A stretch of 64,000 nucleotides of DNA from Clostridium ganghwense (GCF_026735165.1 NZ_JAPQES010000008.1:1-64000); one strand, 5' to 3'; numbered from the stretch's first letter, positions 51,173 through 61,310 are shown. A program made the numbers and translations. The notes: a model not told the origin generated them from the sequence alone.

Positions 51173-52447
51173 TTAAAGAAGACTTAATACTTTATCTAAT
51201 TTTTCTAATAAAAAGTCTACATCGTATTCAGTGATAACAAGAGGAGGTTGAAAAGCTAATACATTTCTTTCTAAGCCATTTTTACCTAAAAGTACACCTT
51301 TATCTTTTAATTGTTCTAATATGAAGTCTACTTCTTCACTAGCAGGGTCACCATTTTCTTTTAATAGCTCAGCTCCTAACATAAGGCCTATACCTCTAAC
51401 ATTTTTTACGATAGGGTATTTGTTTTTTAGGTTTAATAATCCTTCTTTTAATTTTGCACCTAATTTTTCAGCTCTTTCCTTTAAATTATTTTTTTCTATA
51501 TAATCAAGCACAGCTATTGCTGTAGCAGATGAAACTGGATTTCCTCCTAAAGTAGATGCAGATGGTTTTGTAAATGATGCTGCTATTTTGTCATTTGTAC
51601 AAAATGCTGCAATAGGCATTCCATTTCCTAAGGCTTTTGCAACTGTTATAATGTCAGGGACAACATCATAATTTTCTATTGCAAACATTTTACCTGTTCT
51701 TGCAAAACCAGTCTGAATTTCATCGATAATTAAAAGTATATTATGTTTTTGTAATAATTCTTTTAGTTTTTTAAAATACCATTTTGGTGGAGTTATGATA
51801 CCTCCGTTTCCTTGGATAGGTTCAGCTATAAATGCTGCAAAATTTTCAGCACCTTTTGTTTTAATAAGTTGTTCTACTGCATTTAGAGATTCTTCAGCTG
51901 CTTCATGAAGTGCTTTATTTTTAGCATGTGTATTAGGAACAAAAGTAACTGAAGTATCTAAATTTGGATCGGCCCTCCACATTGGAATTGCAGTTGTACT
52001 CATTGTTAGATAAGTACGACCATGAAGTCCATTTTCTAGTGCTATAAAATTCTTTTTACCTGTATATAGTCTTGCAAGTAAAAGAGCACCTTCATTTGCT
52101 TCTGAACCTGTACAGCAGAAGAATGAATGTTTTAAGTCGCCTGGTAATATATTAGCTAATTTTTCTGCTAAGTTAACTATAGGTTCAGTTAAATAAATAG
52201 TTGTAGTGTGTTGGAGAGTTTTCATTTGCTTAATTGCTGCATTTAGTATTTCAGGATTGCAGTGTCCGCAGTTCATTACTGAAACTCCTGCAAAACAATC
52301 TAAGTATTTTTTACCTTCAGAATCGAAAAGGTATTGCATTTCTCCTCTTACTATTTGAGGAGGATTTTTATAAAAATGATGTGTGCAGGGATATAAAAAA
52401 TCGTTTTTCTTTTTAATTATTTCTTGAGGTCCTATATAATTATTCAT
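51173..52447 (-). CDS. Class III pyridoxal-phosphate aminotransferase
   Basis: 424 residues, normal for the family. CTGSEANEGALLLARLYTG binds the PLP phosphate, AFIAEPIQGNGG, LLIIDEIQTGFARTG (Asp for the PLP ring) and ITVAKALGNGMPIAAF with the Schiff-base Lys (about residue 267) follow. It resembles 4-aminobutyrate or alanine-glyoxylate (AGXT2) transaminases; substrate not fixed. AAGGAGG precedes ATG. It starts 12 bases after the U32 peptidase gene on the same strand, so they form an operon. Confidence 0.88.
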   Translation of the reverse strand: MNNYIGPQEIIKKKNDFLYPCTHHFYKNPPQIVRGEMQYLFDSEGKKYLDCFAGVSVMNCGHCNPEILNAAIKQMKTLQHTTTIYLTEPIVNLAEKLANILPGDLKHSFFCCTGSEANEGALLLARLYTGKKNFIALENGLHGRTYLTMSTTAIPMWRADPNLDTSVTFVPNTHAKNKALHEAAEESLNAVEQLIKTKGAENFAAFIAEPIQGNGGIITPPKWYFKKLKELLQKHNILLIIDEIQTGFARTGKMFAIENYDVVPDIITVAKALGNGMPIAAFCTNDKIAASFTKPSASTLGGNPVSSATAIAVLDYIEKNNLKERAEKLGAKLKEGLLNLKNKYPIVKNVRGIGLMLGAELLKENGDPASEEVDFILEQLKDKGVLLGKNGLERNVLAFQPPLVITEYDVDFLLEKLDKVLSLL

Positions 52448-52459
52448 TTTAATACCTCC

Positions 52460-54385
52460 TTAGTTAAAGTGAAAAGCTCCTAGAGTGAAGCCAGCATGTG
52501 TAGGCTTTAAAGATTTAAATAATTCATCACATTTAGTTAAATCATTTATAGCTTTTTTGTAAATACGTATAATTTTTGTTAAAGTTTCCAAGTCATAATG
52601 ACAGCCTTCAATTCTAAAGCGACTTACTCCAATATTATTGAGTTCCTTTAAAAATGGAAGGTAACATAAATCTTTATAAAGCATCATATGATTTCTTCCA
52701 GCATTATCACGATAAATTGGATGTTCAAAGTCTTTATCATCTACTAACACTAATATATTATTATCAACGTAACGGTTATTTTCATTTTTAATAGGTTTTA
52801 AAACTTTAGTGTTTTCATATAAATCATGTTCTAAATACATTACTACAGGAGAACCATGAACAATTAATTCTATAGAAAGAGGAGATTTTTTAATGGTTTC
52901 TACTGCATCTATTAATGGAGATTCTATTGAAAGAGTACCAATAGATAAGCCTTCCTTTTTGTAGAAACTAGCTGCCTTTTGATTATAAATATTTAAACAA
53001 TAATCACTAATCAGATCAAGTCCTAAGTCTTTAAATTTATGGATGGCTCCTAAATTAGTTACCAATAAACCATCTAAACCTAAGTTGTTTTCATTAAGTA
53101 AATGATTGTATTTAGAAAAATCTTCTTCATACATCATTCTCGGAAGTCCAAGATATATTTTTGTATTTTTCTTATTTTTAGTTAAATTAAGAATTTCCTT
53201 CTTACTAAAAGGCTTATTAGGTTCAAAAACTTCTCCAGAAAGATAAAGAGTGTCAACTTCTTCTTCTAGAGCTGTTTTTGCTTGTTCATAGGAATTAACC
53301 TTTACACTGAGAATAGCTTTTTCACATGAAGAATGACTTTGATGTAATGTTTCTTTGATTTTGCCTATTCTTTCGTTATCAAGTTCGATTTCTTCAATGG
53401 GATTACTAAAAACCTTACCGTGGCTATAAAATTTACCTGTACCTTCGTAACGCCTGTTTATATTAGAAAGTCCAGGTTTTCCAAAGGCATATCCTGTAGA
53501 TAAGTCTCTTTTACGATGATTATAAATATTTTGAGCCTCTTTTTTTCTATCATAGCAGATAGGATCATCAATATATCTGTCAATAGCATCACCGTAGTAA
53601 TTAATTAGATTAATTAAATAATCAGCATCTCTCATTCTACCCTCAATTTTAAAAGAAACTATACCTGCATCAATCATTTCAGGAATATGTTCATACATAT
53701 ACATATCTTTAACTGCCATAGGGTATTCTGTTGGATAAACTAAACCATCTTTTTTTACTCCAAAGTTCCAGCGGCAGGGTTTCATACAAAGTCCTCTATT
53801 ACTACTTTTGCCAAAAGTCATACCACTATATAAACACTGTGCACCATGAGCAATACACATATCTCCGTGAGTAAAATATTCAAATTCCATATCTGTTGAT
53901 TCAGACAATGCTTTTACAGTTTCTAAGCTTAGTTCTCTAGAGACAACAACTCTTGATATTCCCAATTCTCTTAGTCTTTGTACAGTAGCTTTATTATGTA
54001 CATTCATCATAACACTAGAGTGTATAGGAATATTCAAGTTCATTTCTCTAATTAATTCAACTATACTAAAGTCTTGAACAATTATTGCATCAGGTTTTAC
54101 TTGGTTAAGAAACAAAAGAAAATCTTTTGCCTGTGTTACTTCATCGGGATTTAACATATTATTTAGGGTAATATATACTTTTTTATTCATAGAATGAGCT
54201 ATTGAAATAGCTTCTTTAATTTCTTCATTTTTAAAGTTATAATTTTTTCTGTGCATACGCATATTTAATATTTTACCACCTAAATAAACGGCATCAGCTT
54301 TACTATGTATTACTTTTTTAAATATTTCAAAAGTACCTGTTGGTACAAGTAATTCTATTTTTTTGTTATTGAAAAATCTACTCAT
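52460..54385 (-). CDS. U32 family peptidase-like protein
   Basis: 641 residues. LLVPTGTFEIFKKVIHSKAD, AVYLGG and the cysteine cluster HGDMCIAHGAQCLYSG with RGLCMKPCRW (about residues 174-205) define the U32 collagenase-like family; relatives such as RlhA and TrhP bind iron-sulfur clusters and hydroxylate RNA, so a hydrolase role is not assured. The C-terminal half is an extra U32-like repeat. AAAAGGTG precedes ATG. Operon partner is the downstream aminotransferase, an unexplained pairing. Confidence 0.85.
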   Translation of the reverse strand: MSRFFNNKKIELLVPTGTFEIFKKVIHSKADAVYLGGKILNMRMHRKNYNFKNEEIKEAISIAHSMNKKVYITLNNMLNPDEVTQAKDFLLFLNQVKPDAIIVQDFSIVELIREMNLNIPIHSSVMMNVHNKATVQRLRELGISRVVVSRELSLETVKALSESTDMEFEYFTHGDMCIAHGAQCLYSGMTFGKSSNRGLCMKPCRWNFGVKKDGLVYPTEYPMAVKDMYMYEHIPEMIDAGIVSFKIEGRMRDADYLINLINYYGDAIDRYIDDPICYDRKKEAQNIYNHRKRDLSTGYAFGKPGLSNINRRYEGTGKFYSHGKVFSNPIEEIELDNERIGKIKETLHQSHSSCEKAILSVKVNSYEQAKTALEEEVDTLYLSGEVFEPNKPFSKKEILNLTKNKKNTKIYLGLPRMMYEEDFSKYNHLLNENNLGLDGLLVTNLGAIHKFKDLGLDLISDYCLNIYNQKAASFYKKEGLSIGTLSIESPLIDAVETIKKSPLSIELIVHGSPVVMYLEHDLYENTKVLKPIKNENNRYVDNNILVLVDDKDFEHPIYRDNAGRNHMMLYKDLCYLPFLKELNNIGVSRFRIEGCHYDLETLTKIIRIYKKAINDLTKCDELFKSLKPTHAGFTLGAFHFN

Positions 54386-54555
54386 ATAAATACACCTTTT
54401 TCTATAAAATTTTTATTATTATGCTCTTCGTGATAGAGAGCAAAGGTTAAAGAAGAAATATAAAATTAAAAATTATAATTTTTAGTTATAATAATTCAAC
54501 AATTTAAAATAGAGCATTATATTTAAATATGATTAAAATAATTATATTAATAATA

Positions 54556-54592
54556 CAAATCAGATATTTTATTTATTAAAATATCTGATTTG
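54556..54592 (-). terminator. Hairpin after the substrate-binding lipoprotein gene
   Basis: Perfect 15-bp arms CAAATCAGATATTTT / AAAATATCTGATTTG with a 7-base loop, just beyond the lipoprotein stop on the minus strand. Confidence 0.72.
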
Positions 54593-54617
54593 TTTAGTTT
54601 AGTTTATTTTATTTTAT

Positions 54618-55583
54618 TTATTCAATTAAACTGCTATCAGATAAATCTTCAAATTTAAAATCTTTAGAAGTAAGTTTTTTAGATTTTAACCAATCTAAAA
54701 CAGCTGTAAAATCTTTTTCTGATGGCATAACAGCTTTAGTGTATTCTGGTAGCTGTGAAGCTGTTTTAAGAGATGCTGGTAATCCACCTTCTTTAATTAC
54801 CATATCAATATATTTATCTTTACTTTCTTTTTGTAAATATTCAATTGCTCTATTATAAGCTCTATATACTGCTTTAATTTCATCTTTCTTTGCATCTATT
54901 GCTTTTTGAGAAAATACCATTATTCCAGGATAAATTCCTAAGTCCTCGGAACTGCTTAAAAGAATACCACCTTTATTAATGGCATCGCTTGCTAAAGGTT
55001 CTGGAAGAGTAGCAGTAGCTAATTTGTTATTGTGAAGCATTTCTAGTCTAGTTGGCATTTTAGGTACAGCTACTTTTTCATATTCATTTTCAGAGATGTT
55101 TGCTTTTTCCATTATTTTATCAGTTATATACTCGATTACTGTATTTTTAGAAATTCCAATAGTTTTTCCTTTTGCATCACTAACATTTTTGATATTTGCA
55201 TCTTTGTTAGCTATTAGTTTGAAACTTCCATTAGTTTTTGAAGTCATTTTAACATTAAAACCATTATCGTTTGAAAAAATTACAGAAAGCATATCAGCCA
55301 TAGCACCATCTATATTACCTGTCTGAAAAGCAGAATCTCTATCCATTGCACTTTTAAAGTGTTCAAGGTTGACAGTAACACCTTCTTCTTTAAAATATCC
55401 ATTATGTTTTGCTATGATAAACGGTATAGCATCTGCAGAAGGTAGTAAGCCTATATTTACAGTCTGTTTTTCTTTTGGTGTTTCTTTTGCTTTTTGTTCT
55501 TGGGTCGTTTTATTTGTACAACCTACTAAAGCTATATTTAAAATAAACATAAGTAGTATTAATAGTGAAACCTTTTTTTTCAT
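54618..55583 (-). CDS. ABC-type substrate-binding lipoprotein (NMT1/NrtA-like)
   Basis: 321 residues. Signal peptide with lipobox LVGCTN (Cys about 22), then a periplasmic-binding fold: VNIGLLPSADAIPFIIAKHN, GYFKEEGVTVNLEHFKSAMD, TGNIDGAMADML and TLPEPLASDAI. This is the NitT/TauT/ThiY-like group. No permease or ATPase gene is near, so it is an orphan. It follows apbE by 17 bases with its own GGAGG, so the two are co-transcribed, hinting at a flavin- or quinone-related ligand rather than sulfonate uptake. Ligand not identifiable. Confidence 0.8.
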   Translation of the reverse strand: MKKKVSLLILLMFILNIALVGCTNKTTQEQKAKETPKEKQTVNIGLLPSADAIPFIIAKHNGYFKEEGVTVNLEHFKSAMDRDSAFQTGNIDGAMADMLSVIFSNDNGFNVKMTSKTNGSFKLIANKDANIKNVSDAKGKTIGISKNTVIEYITDKIMEKANISENEYEKVAVPKMPTRLEMLHNNKLATATLPEPLASDAINKGGILLSSSEDLGIYPGIMVFSQKAIDAKKDEIKAVYRAYNRAIEYLQKESKDKYIDMVIKEGGLPASLKTASQLPEYTKAVMPSEKDFTAVLDWLKSKKLTSKDFKFEDLSDSSLIE

Positions 55584-55600
55584 AGTATAAACCTCCTAAA

Positions 55601-56665
55601 TTATTTATGAATGATTTTAAAATCATTGTTTAAAAGTGAAAAATTATTTTTCAAACTAGAAGTTGTATAAACTTCTTTTTTATTTGTTACAAAAATGGCA
55701 TCTATACCATCTAGAGATTCAACAAGTTCTCTTCCAGCATCTAATCCAAGTGAAAAAACAGTTGTGGAGAGTCCATCAGCATCTATAGAGTTGTCGGCAA
55801 TTATTGTAATGCTTACTAATGAATTTTCTACTGGATATCCAGTAAAGGGGCTTAAAATATGGTGATATCTCTTACCGTTTTTTTCTAAAAATCGTTCATA
55901 AACTCCTGATGTAACAATGGATTTATTATTTATATTAAGTATTCCAAGATGTTTTCCACGAGGCTCAAATGGGTTTTGAATTCCTATATTCCATGTTTTA
56001 CCATTGGGTTTAGAGCCAAGGGCATATACATTTCCTCCTAAATTTATAATTGCACTTTCAATTTTTTTTGATTTTAGGACGTTTGCCAGTACATCAGCAG
56101 CATAGCCTTTGGCAATTCCACCTAAATCAATGAACATATCTTTATTTGCAAGTTTTACAGTTTGTGCTTTTTCATCTAATAAAATATTTTTGTAATTTAT
56201 TGTGCTCTTACTTTTTTCTATTTCTTCTTTAGAAGGTACTTTGGCGTTTTCTGAACCTATTTCCCAAAGTTTTACCAAAGAACCTATACTTATATCAAAA
56301 TGTCCTTTGGAGAGAGAAGAATAATATAATCCTCTTTTTATTACAGAGAAAGTTTGAGATGAAACTTTTACTGGGGATTTTCCAGCGTTTTTATTAATAT
56401 TTGAAACCTCACTTGTATCAATATTAATACTCATTTTGTCTTCAACATCTTTTAGTATATTAAAGCATTCATCAAAAATTTCATCAGAGCTATTATCATA
56501 TAAACTTATTTCAACATGTGTTCCTAAAAAAAATCCAGATTTAGATTTTGGTAAATTTGTTTTTATATTTTTAGATGAATCAGCAAATAAAAATTTATAT
56601 GCAAAAATTAAAGAAACTAAAATTGATAGTACCATAATTGAATATTTCTTATTCTTTAAACGCAT
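55601..56665 (-). CDS. apbE: FAD:protein FMN transferase (ApbE)
   Basis: 354 residues. An N-terminal membrane anchor (about 8-28, no lipobox Cys) exports the enzyme. ApbE motifs: FFLGTHVEISLYD, DLGGIAKGYAADVLA (about residues 182-196), NLGGNVYALGSKPNGK and IVTSGVYERFLEKNGKRYHH; late ITIIADNSIDADGLST carries metal ligands. ApbE attaches FMN covalently to Thr/Ser of extracytoplasmic redox proteins. It is divergent from the ndh2-eet operon, as fits an FmnB role. No clear target (DxxTGA/S motif) was recognised in the window. Confidence 0.9.
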   Translation of the reverse strand: MRLKNKKYSIMVLSILVSLIFAYKFLFADSSKNIKTNLPKSKSGFFLGTHVEISLYDNSSDEIFDECFNILKDVEDKMSINIDTSEVSNINKNAGKSPVKVSSQTFSVIKRGLYYSSLSKGHFDISIGSLVKLWEIGSENAKVPSKEEIEKSKSTINYKNILLDEKAQTVKLANKDMFIDLGGIAKGYAADVLANVLKSKKIESAIINLGGNVYALGSKPNGKTWNIGIQNPFEPRGKHLGILNINNKSIVTSGVYERFLEKNGKRYHHILSPFTGYPVENSLVSITIIADNSIDADGLSTTVFSLGLDAGRELVESLDGIDAIFVTNKKEVYTTSSLKNNFSLLNNDFKIIHK

Positions 56666-57355
56666 TACTAACTCCTAATGTATATTTTGGATTTATAATC
56701 AATATTATTTTTAACTAACCACAGTAATTTTATTTTAAATTTATGATAATAAACTTAAATATTTATTTTTAAAAATTGGAAATATTATATTGGAAAAATA
56801 TTATACAGAAAAGATTTATTATTAGTATATATTTGAATTTTTAAAGAATAGAATGGATGTTAAGCTAAGATGAATGATATTTTAATGACAAACTATATTA
56901 ATTAAGAATTACTTTGATAATTAATATGGTTTATAACAATATAGCATTTATCTTAGTTTTTATTTTTAAAATGAAAGTTTATATATTTGAATTAAATGGT
57001 TTAAGTGGTTAGGTGAGTTTTTATTACATTTTTTTATATGACTTTTGAAATTATAACATCAAATAATTCCAAAGTAAAGAAAACTAATTATAATAAAAAA
57101 AATATTGTTAAAATCATGAACAAAAGTTATTAAAAAAGTTTTTTTATGACCAAAACTGCTGTAAACATAGATTTTTAGCGTTAATATGATAAAATTTTAA
57201 CTAGAAAAGTTTAAATTATTAGGCATATTAAATTGAATTAAATTTTAATTTGAAATTAAGTGGCGGTATAAGGTGGAGCTAAATGCATAAAGAGAAAAAC
57301 TCAAATATGCAAGAAATTATTTATTTTATCCAAAAAAATAATTAGGAGGTAAATG
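56666..57355. other. 690-base intergenic region between divergent apbE and ndh2
   Basis: Very AT-rich with no open gene. It should hold two divergent promoters; TATGATAAAAT at 57186-57196 is a possible -10 for ndh2. No Rex or riboswitch signature was recognised. The long leader of ndh2 may contain unrecognised control. Confidence 0.4.
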
Positions 57356-59203
57356 ATGAGTAGCAAGAAAAAAATAGTGATTATTGGAGGAGGATACGGG
57401 GGAGTATTGGCGGCTAAAAAACTCGCTAAGAAATTTAAAAAAGATAGTGATGTAGAAATTACTCTTATTGATAAAAAACCGTACCATACTTTGTTAACGG
57501 AACTTCATGAAGTAGCAGCTAATAGAGCTCCAGAAGATTCTATAAGAATTGATTTAAAGAAGATATTTGCAAAAAGAAAAGTAGATGTTGTGCTTGATGA
57601 AATTACTGATATGGATTTCAAAAAACAGGTTGTTAAATCAAAAAATAATTCTTATGAATATGATTATTTAGTTATAGGTACTGGATGTAAGCCAACTTTC
57701 TTTGGTATACCAGGAGCAGAAGAACACAGTCATCAATTGTGGTCTTATGAAGATGCTGTCAATTTGAAAGAACATATTCTTAATATGTTCAGAAAAGCAG
57801 TAAAGGAACCTAACAAAGAAAAAAGAAAAAATATGCTGACTTTTGTTGTAGTTGGTGGTGGCTTTACAGGTATAGAAATGATTGGTGAACTAGCTGAGTG
57901 GAAAGAAAGATTATGTAAAGAATTTTACGTAGATCCAGAAGAAGTAAAGCTATATGTAGTAGATGCTATGCCTAAAATTTTACCAATTTTCCCGGACAAG
58001 CTAATTAAAAAGGCTGAAAAAAGACTTGAAAAATTAGGAGTTGAAATAATAACTGGATCAGGTATTACTAAAGTTACAAAAGATTCTGTTGAAATGGGAG
58101 AAGGAAAGAATATAAAAACAAAAACTGTGGTTTGGGCAGCAGGAGTTGAAGGCTCAGATATAGTTGGAAATATGGAACTAGAGCAAAAAGGTAGAAAAAG
58201 AATAGTGACTAATGACAAGTTGCAATCTTTAAGTCATGAGAATGTTTATGTTGTTGGTGACAATATATTTTATATACCAGAAGGTGAAGAAAGACCAGTT
58301 CCTCAAATGGTAGAAAATGCAGAACACTCTGCTCCAATAATTGCACATAACATATACACAGATATTAAAGGTGGAGAAAAAAAATCCTATAAACCAGCTT
58401 TCCATGGAGCAATGGTATGTATAGGGGGACGTTATGGGGTAGCTCATATAGGAAAACCAGGTAAGTTCTTTGGATTATCTGGATTCGCGGCAATGTTTGT
58501 AAAACATCTAATAAACTTAGTATATTTCTTCCAAGTAGCTGGATTTAATAAATGTTGGTCTTATCTTTTACATGAATTTTTCCATGTTAAAGATAAAAGA
58601 AGTTTTGTTGGAGGGCATTTTGCCAAAGCATCTCCAAATTTCTGGTTAGTAATTCTTAGAGTATTTGTTGGTTATAAATGGTTAGAACAAGGACTACACA
58701 AACTACCAAAAATATTAGAAAATCCTTCTAATGTATTTTTGATACCGGCACCACCATCAGCAGCTACCAGTGGAGCATCTGCTACTGCTGAAACGGCTAC
58801 AAAAGCGGCAGAACAAGCTATACAGGCATTACCTGTACCAGAATTTATAGATAATATGGTTAAGTGGTCTATGGATACTTTCTTCTACACATCTGATGGA
58901 GGATTTACAGTTCTAGCAGAGGTTTTCCAAGCATGTATGGTTATTGGAGAAGTAGTAGTAGGTTTATTATTAATAGCTGGATTGTTTACAGCAATTGCAT
59001 CAATCACATCAATTGCGATGGGTACAATGGTTTGGACTTCAGGTATGGCTCCATATGAAATGTTATGGTATATAAGTGCAGGTATAGCTTTAATAGGTGG
59101 CTCAGGAAGTACTTTTGGTTTAGATTATTATGTGTTTCCGGTATTAAAAAAATACTGGAATAAACTAGGGGTTGTAAGGAAATCTTATTTATATACTGAT
59201 TAA
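57356..59203 (+). CDS. ndh2: Type II NADH dehydrogenase with C-terminal membrane (DoxX-like) domain
   Basis: 615 residues. FAD site VIIGGGYGGVLAAKKL, NADH site FVVVGGGFTGIEMIGELAE (about residue 164) and VYVVGDN (about 296) are the NDH-2 hallmarks. Residues about 435-600 add membrane helices of DoxX type, with an Ala/Thr-rich insert (SAATSGASATAETATKAAEQ). NDH-2 enzymes of extracellular electron transfer loci in Gram-positive bacteria have such an extra membrane part. AGGAGGT fits ATG 57356. It heads the eet-quinone operon. Confidence 0.88.
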   Translation: MSSKKKIVIIGGGYGGVLAAKKLAKKFKKDSDVEITLIDKKPYHTLLTELHEVAANRAPEDSIRIDLKKIFAKRKVDVVLDEITDMDFKKQVVKSKNNSYEYDYLVIGTGCKPTFFGIPGAEEHSHQLWSYEDAVNLKEHILNMFRKAVKEPNKEKRKNMLTFVVVGGGFTGIEMIGELAEWKERLCKEFYVDPEEVKLYVVDAMPKILPIFPDKLIKKAEKRLEKLGVEIITGSGITKVTKDSVEMGEGKNIKTKTVVWAAGVEGSDIVGNMELEQKGRKRIVTNDKLQSLSHENVYVVGDNIFYIPEGEERPVPQMVENAEHSAPIIAHNIYTDIKGGEKKSYKPAFHGAMVCIGGRYGVAHIGKPGKFFGLSGFAAMFVKHLINLVYFFQVAGFNKCWSYLLHEFFHVKDKRSFVGGHFAKASPNFWLVILRVFVGYKWLEQGLHKLPKILENPSNVFLIPAPPSAATSGASATAETATKAAEQAIQALPVPEFIDNMVKWSMDTFFYTSDGGFTVLAEVFQACMVIGEVVVGLLLIAGLFTAIASITSIAMGTMVWTSGMAPYEMLWYISAGIALIGGSGSTFGLDYYVFPVLKKYWNKLGVVRKSYLYTD

Positions 59204-59263
59204 TAGAATTGGATATAAAATATATTAAATTAATACATTTACTTTTAATAGCACAATATTATT

Positions 59264-59297
59264 AATGTCCTTTTAAAGAATTCTTTAAAAGGACATT
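59264..59297. terminator. Perfect 34-bp palindrome after ndh2
   Basis: AATGTCCTTTTAAAGAA and its exact reverse complement abut with no loop. T runs are weak on either side, so it may be a partial terminator or processing hairpin between ndh2 and eetA. Confidence 0.55.
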
Positions 59298-59384
59298 TGA
59301 GTATGTTGATTATAATAAATATTTAGTTATTGACTGATAATTTAAATATAGTTAAATTTTAAGAATTTATGAAAAGGTGATTTA

Positions 59385-59768
59385 ATGAAAAAATCAGATT
59401 TTATTATAGCCATATTTATTTTAATAATAGCTGGAACTTTTTTAGGGATTAATAAATACAGAAGTAATTTTATAAAGCAAAACAGCAGTCAATTATATGC
59501 TGAAATATATGTAGAGGGGAAATTATATAAGAAGGTTCCAATTTTGAAGAATGAACAAGTTATTGAAATTGAAAATGAGCATGGAAAAAATATGATAAAA
59601 ATTCACGATAATGGAGTAGAAATGATAGATGCCGATTGCCTTGACAAGATATGTGTTCAAACAGGTTTCAAAAAAGAAGTAAGTGAAACTATAGTTTGTC
59701 TTCCACATCAAGTAGTTGTAGAAATAAAAGGTAACATGGAGGGAAAAGTTGATGCAATATCAAATTAA
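59385..59768 (+). CDS. eetA: NusG domain II protein (EetA-like)
   Basis: 127 residues. One N-terminal membrane helix (about 6-22) and an extracytoplasmic NusG domain II: AEIYVEGKLYKKVPI, MIDADCLDKICVQTG and IVCLPHQVVVEIKG. The two Cys of the DCLDKIC segment and a later Cys are typical. In Listeria EetA has this form and belongs to the electron transfer locus. AAAAGGTGATTTA precedes ATG; the end overlaps eetB by 17 bases. Not a transcription factor despite the domain name. Confidence 0.82.
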   Translation: MKKSDFIIAIFILIIAGTFLGINKYRSNFIKQNSSQLYAEIYVEGKLYKKVPILKNEQVIEIENEHGKNMIKIHDNGVEMIDADCLDKICVQTGFKKEVSETIVCLPHQVVVEIKGNMEGKVDAISN

Positions 59769-60291
59769 ACGAGTTCATAATATAACAAAAACTCAAAAAA
59801 TTATTTTTATTGCATTGTTAGTTGCTCAAGCTATAGTACTCAGTATAATTGAAAAAATGATTCCTTTAAATTTTAGTGTGCCTGGGGCAAAATTGGGACT
59901 TGCAAATATAATTACATTGACATCTATATATATTTTTTCTTTTAGAGAAGCCTTTTTCATTATCATATTAAGGACAATAATGACGTCCTTTATTTTAGGA
60001 TCTTTTTCTAGCTTTTTATACAGTGTAGCTGGTGCTATATTAAGTTTTTTTGTAATGTATACCTTAATTTTAATAAGTCGTGAAAAAATAAGTATTATAG
60101 GAGTCAGTTTAGTTGGAGCTGTTTTTCATAATTTAGGACAGCTACTTGTAGCTATGGTTATAATACAAAATGCAAAAATAATGTATTATTTACCTTTATT
60201 AATGATAAGTGGAGTAGGCACAGGATTCGTTGTAGGTGTATGTGTTAAGTATTTATTAGGTTTTATAAAAAAGTTGAAACATTTTAATTAG
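59752..60291 (+). CDS. eetB: Gx transporter family membrane protein (EetB-like)
   Basis: 179 residues with five or six membrane helices: IIFIALLVAQAIVLSIIEKM, VPGAKLGLANIITLTSIYIF, FREAFFIIILRTIMTSFILG and GVGTGFVVGVCVKYLL. The family is often labelled heptaprenyl diphosphate synthase component I, but its fold is an ECF-S-like transporter; it pairs with NusG II proteins in EET loci. ATG 59752 has GGAGGG nine bases upstream. Overlaps eetA. Confidence 0.84.
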   Translation: MQYQIKRVHNITKTQKIIFIALLVAQAIVLSIIEKMIPLNFSVPGAKLGLANIITLTSIYIFSFREAFFIIILRTIMTSFILGSFSSFLYSVAGAILSFFVMYTLILISREKISIIGVSLVGAVFHNLGQLLVAMVIIQNAKIMYYLPLLMISGVGTGFVVGVCVKYLLGFIKKLKHFN

Positions 60292-60314
60292 AATAAATAA
60301 GCAAAGGTGATAAG

Positions 60315-61286
60315 ATGAGTAATTTTTGGATAGATTATCCTCAAGTTTTAGAGGAATTAACTACTGTTAAAAGTATTATTAAAAAGAATATTAAGACTTC
60401 AGAAAAACATTTTGAAGAGTCAATTGCTCCATTTGTTGAACAAGGAGGGAAAATGCTGAGACCTGCTTTTCTTTTGCTAGCAGCAAAATTTGGAGAATAT
60501 GATGAAAAAAAAATGTATAATCTAGCTGCTACAATAGAAATGCTTCATTTAGCAACTTTAGTTCATGATGATATAATTGATGATTCAGAGATGCGAAGAG
60601 GAGTTGAAACGATACAATCAAAATATGGAAAAGAATATGCAGTGTATGTTGGCGATTTTCTATTGTGTCAATCTGTTAATATGATTTCAAAGTATGATTA
60701 TAAAATGGATAAAATGAGAAAGATATCTAAAGCTATTAGGAATATTTGTATGGGCGAAATTAGACAATACCATTTTAGATATATTAGAAAAGTTGATATA
60801 AGGAAATATATAAGAATTATTTCAGCAAAAACTGCAGCCTTATTTGTATTAAGTTTTTCAATAGGTGCAGAAGAAGCAGGATGTAATGAAAGTATAGTAA
60901 GACTATTTGGACGAATTGGTTATAATATTGGAATGGCATTTCAAGTTATTGATGATTTACTAGACTATACTGGAGATACAGAAAAGTTAGGAAAGAGTGC
61001 TCAAATGGATTTAAAACAAGGGTACTATACTTTACCTATTATATTTGCATTAGAGGAAGACAAAAATAGAGAAATAGCTAATATATTAGAGAAAGAAAGC
61101 TTTGATGATGATGATGTAAAAAAAATTATTAGCTTGATTAAAAAGTATGGTGGAATAGAAAAAACAAAAAAAGTAGCAGATAGATATACGAAAAGAGCTT
61201 TTGAAAATATTGATAAGTTACCAGATTGCGAAAGTAAAGACATACTTAAGCAGATTGTAGAAAAACTAATTCATAGAAATTATTAA
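60315..61286 (+). CDS. dmkB: Polyprenyl diphosphate synthase (long-chain)
   Basis: 323 residues. First Asp-rich motif LVHDDIIDD (about 90), second QVIDDLLDYTGD (about 212), plus GGKMLRPAF and MGEIRQY, characteristic of medium/long-chain trans-prenyl synthases that supply quinone side chains (heptaprenyl-type length inferred). AAAGGTGATAAG precedes ATG. Between eetB and ubiD, it should provide the tail for the local quinone. Confidence 0.88.
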   Translation: MSNFWIDYPQVLEELTTVKSIIKKNIKTSEKHFEESIAPFVEQGGKMLRPAFLLLAAKFGEYDEKKMYNLAATIEMLHLATLVHDDIIDDSEMRRGVETIQSKYGKEYAVYVGDFLLCQSVNMISKYDYKMDKMRKISKAIRNICMGEIRQYHFRYIRKVDIRKYIRIISAKTAALFVLSFSIGAEEAGCNESIVRLFGRIGYNIGMAFQVIDDLLDYTGDTEKLGKSAQMDLKQGYYTLPIIFALEEDKNREIANILEKESFDDDDVKKIISLIKKYGGIEKTKKVADRYTKRAFENIDKLPDCESKDILKQIVEKLIHRNY

Positions 61287-61310
61287 GCTGTATTTTAAGG
61301 AGTTGATTAA

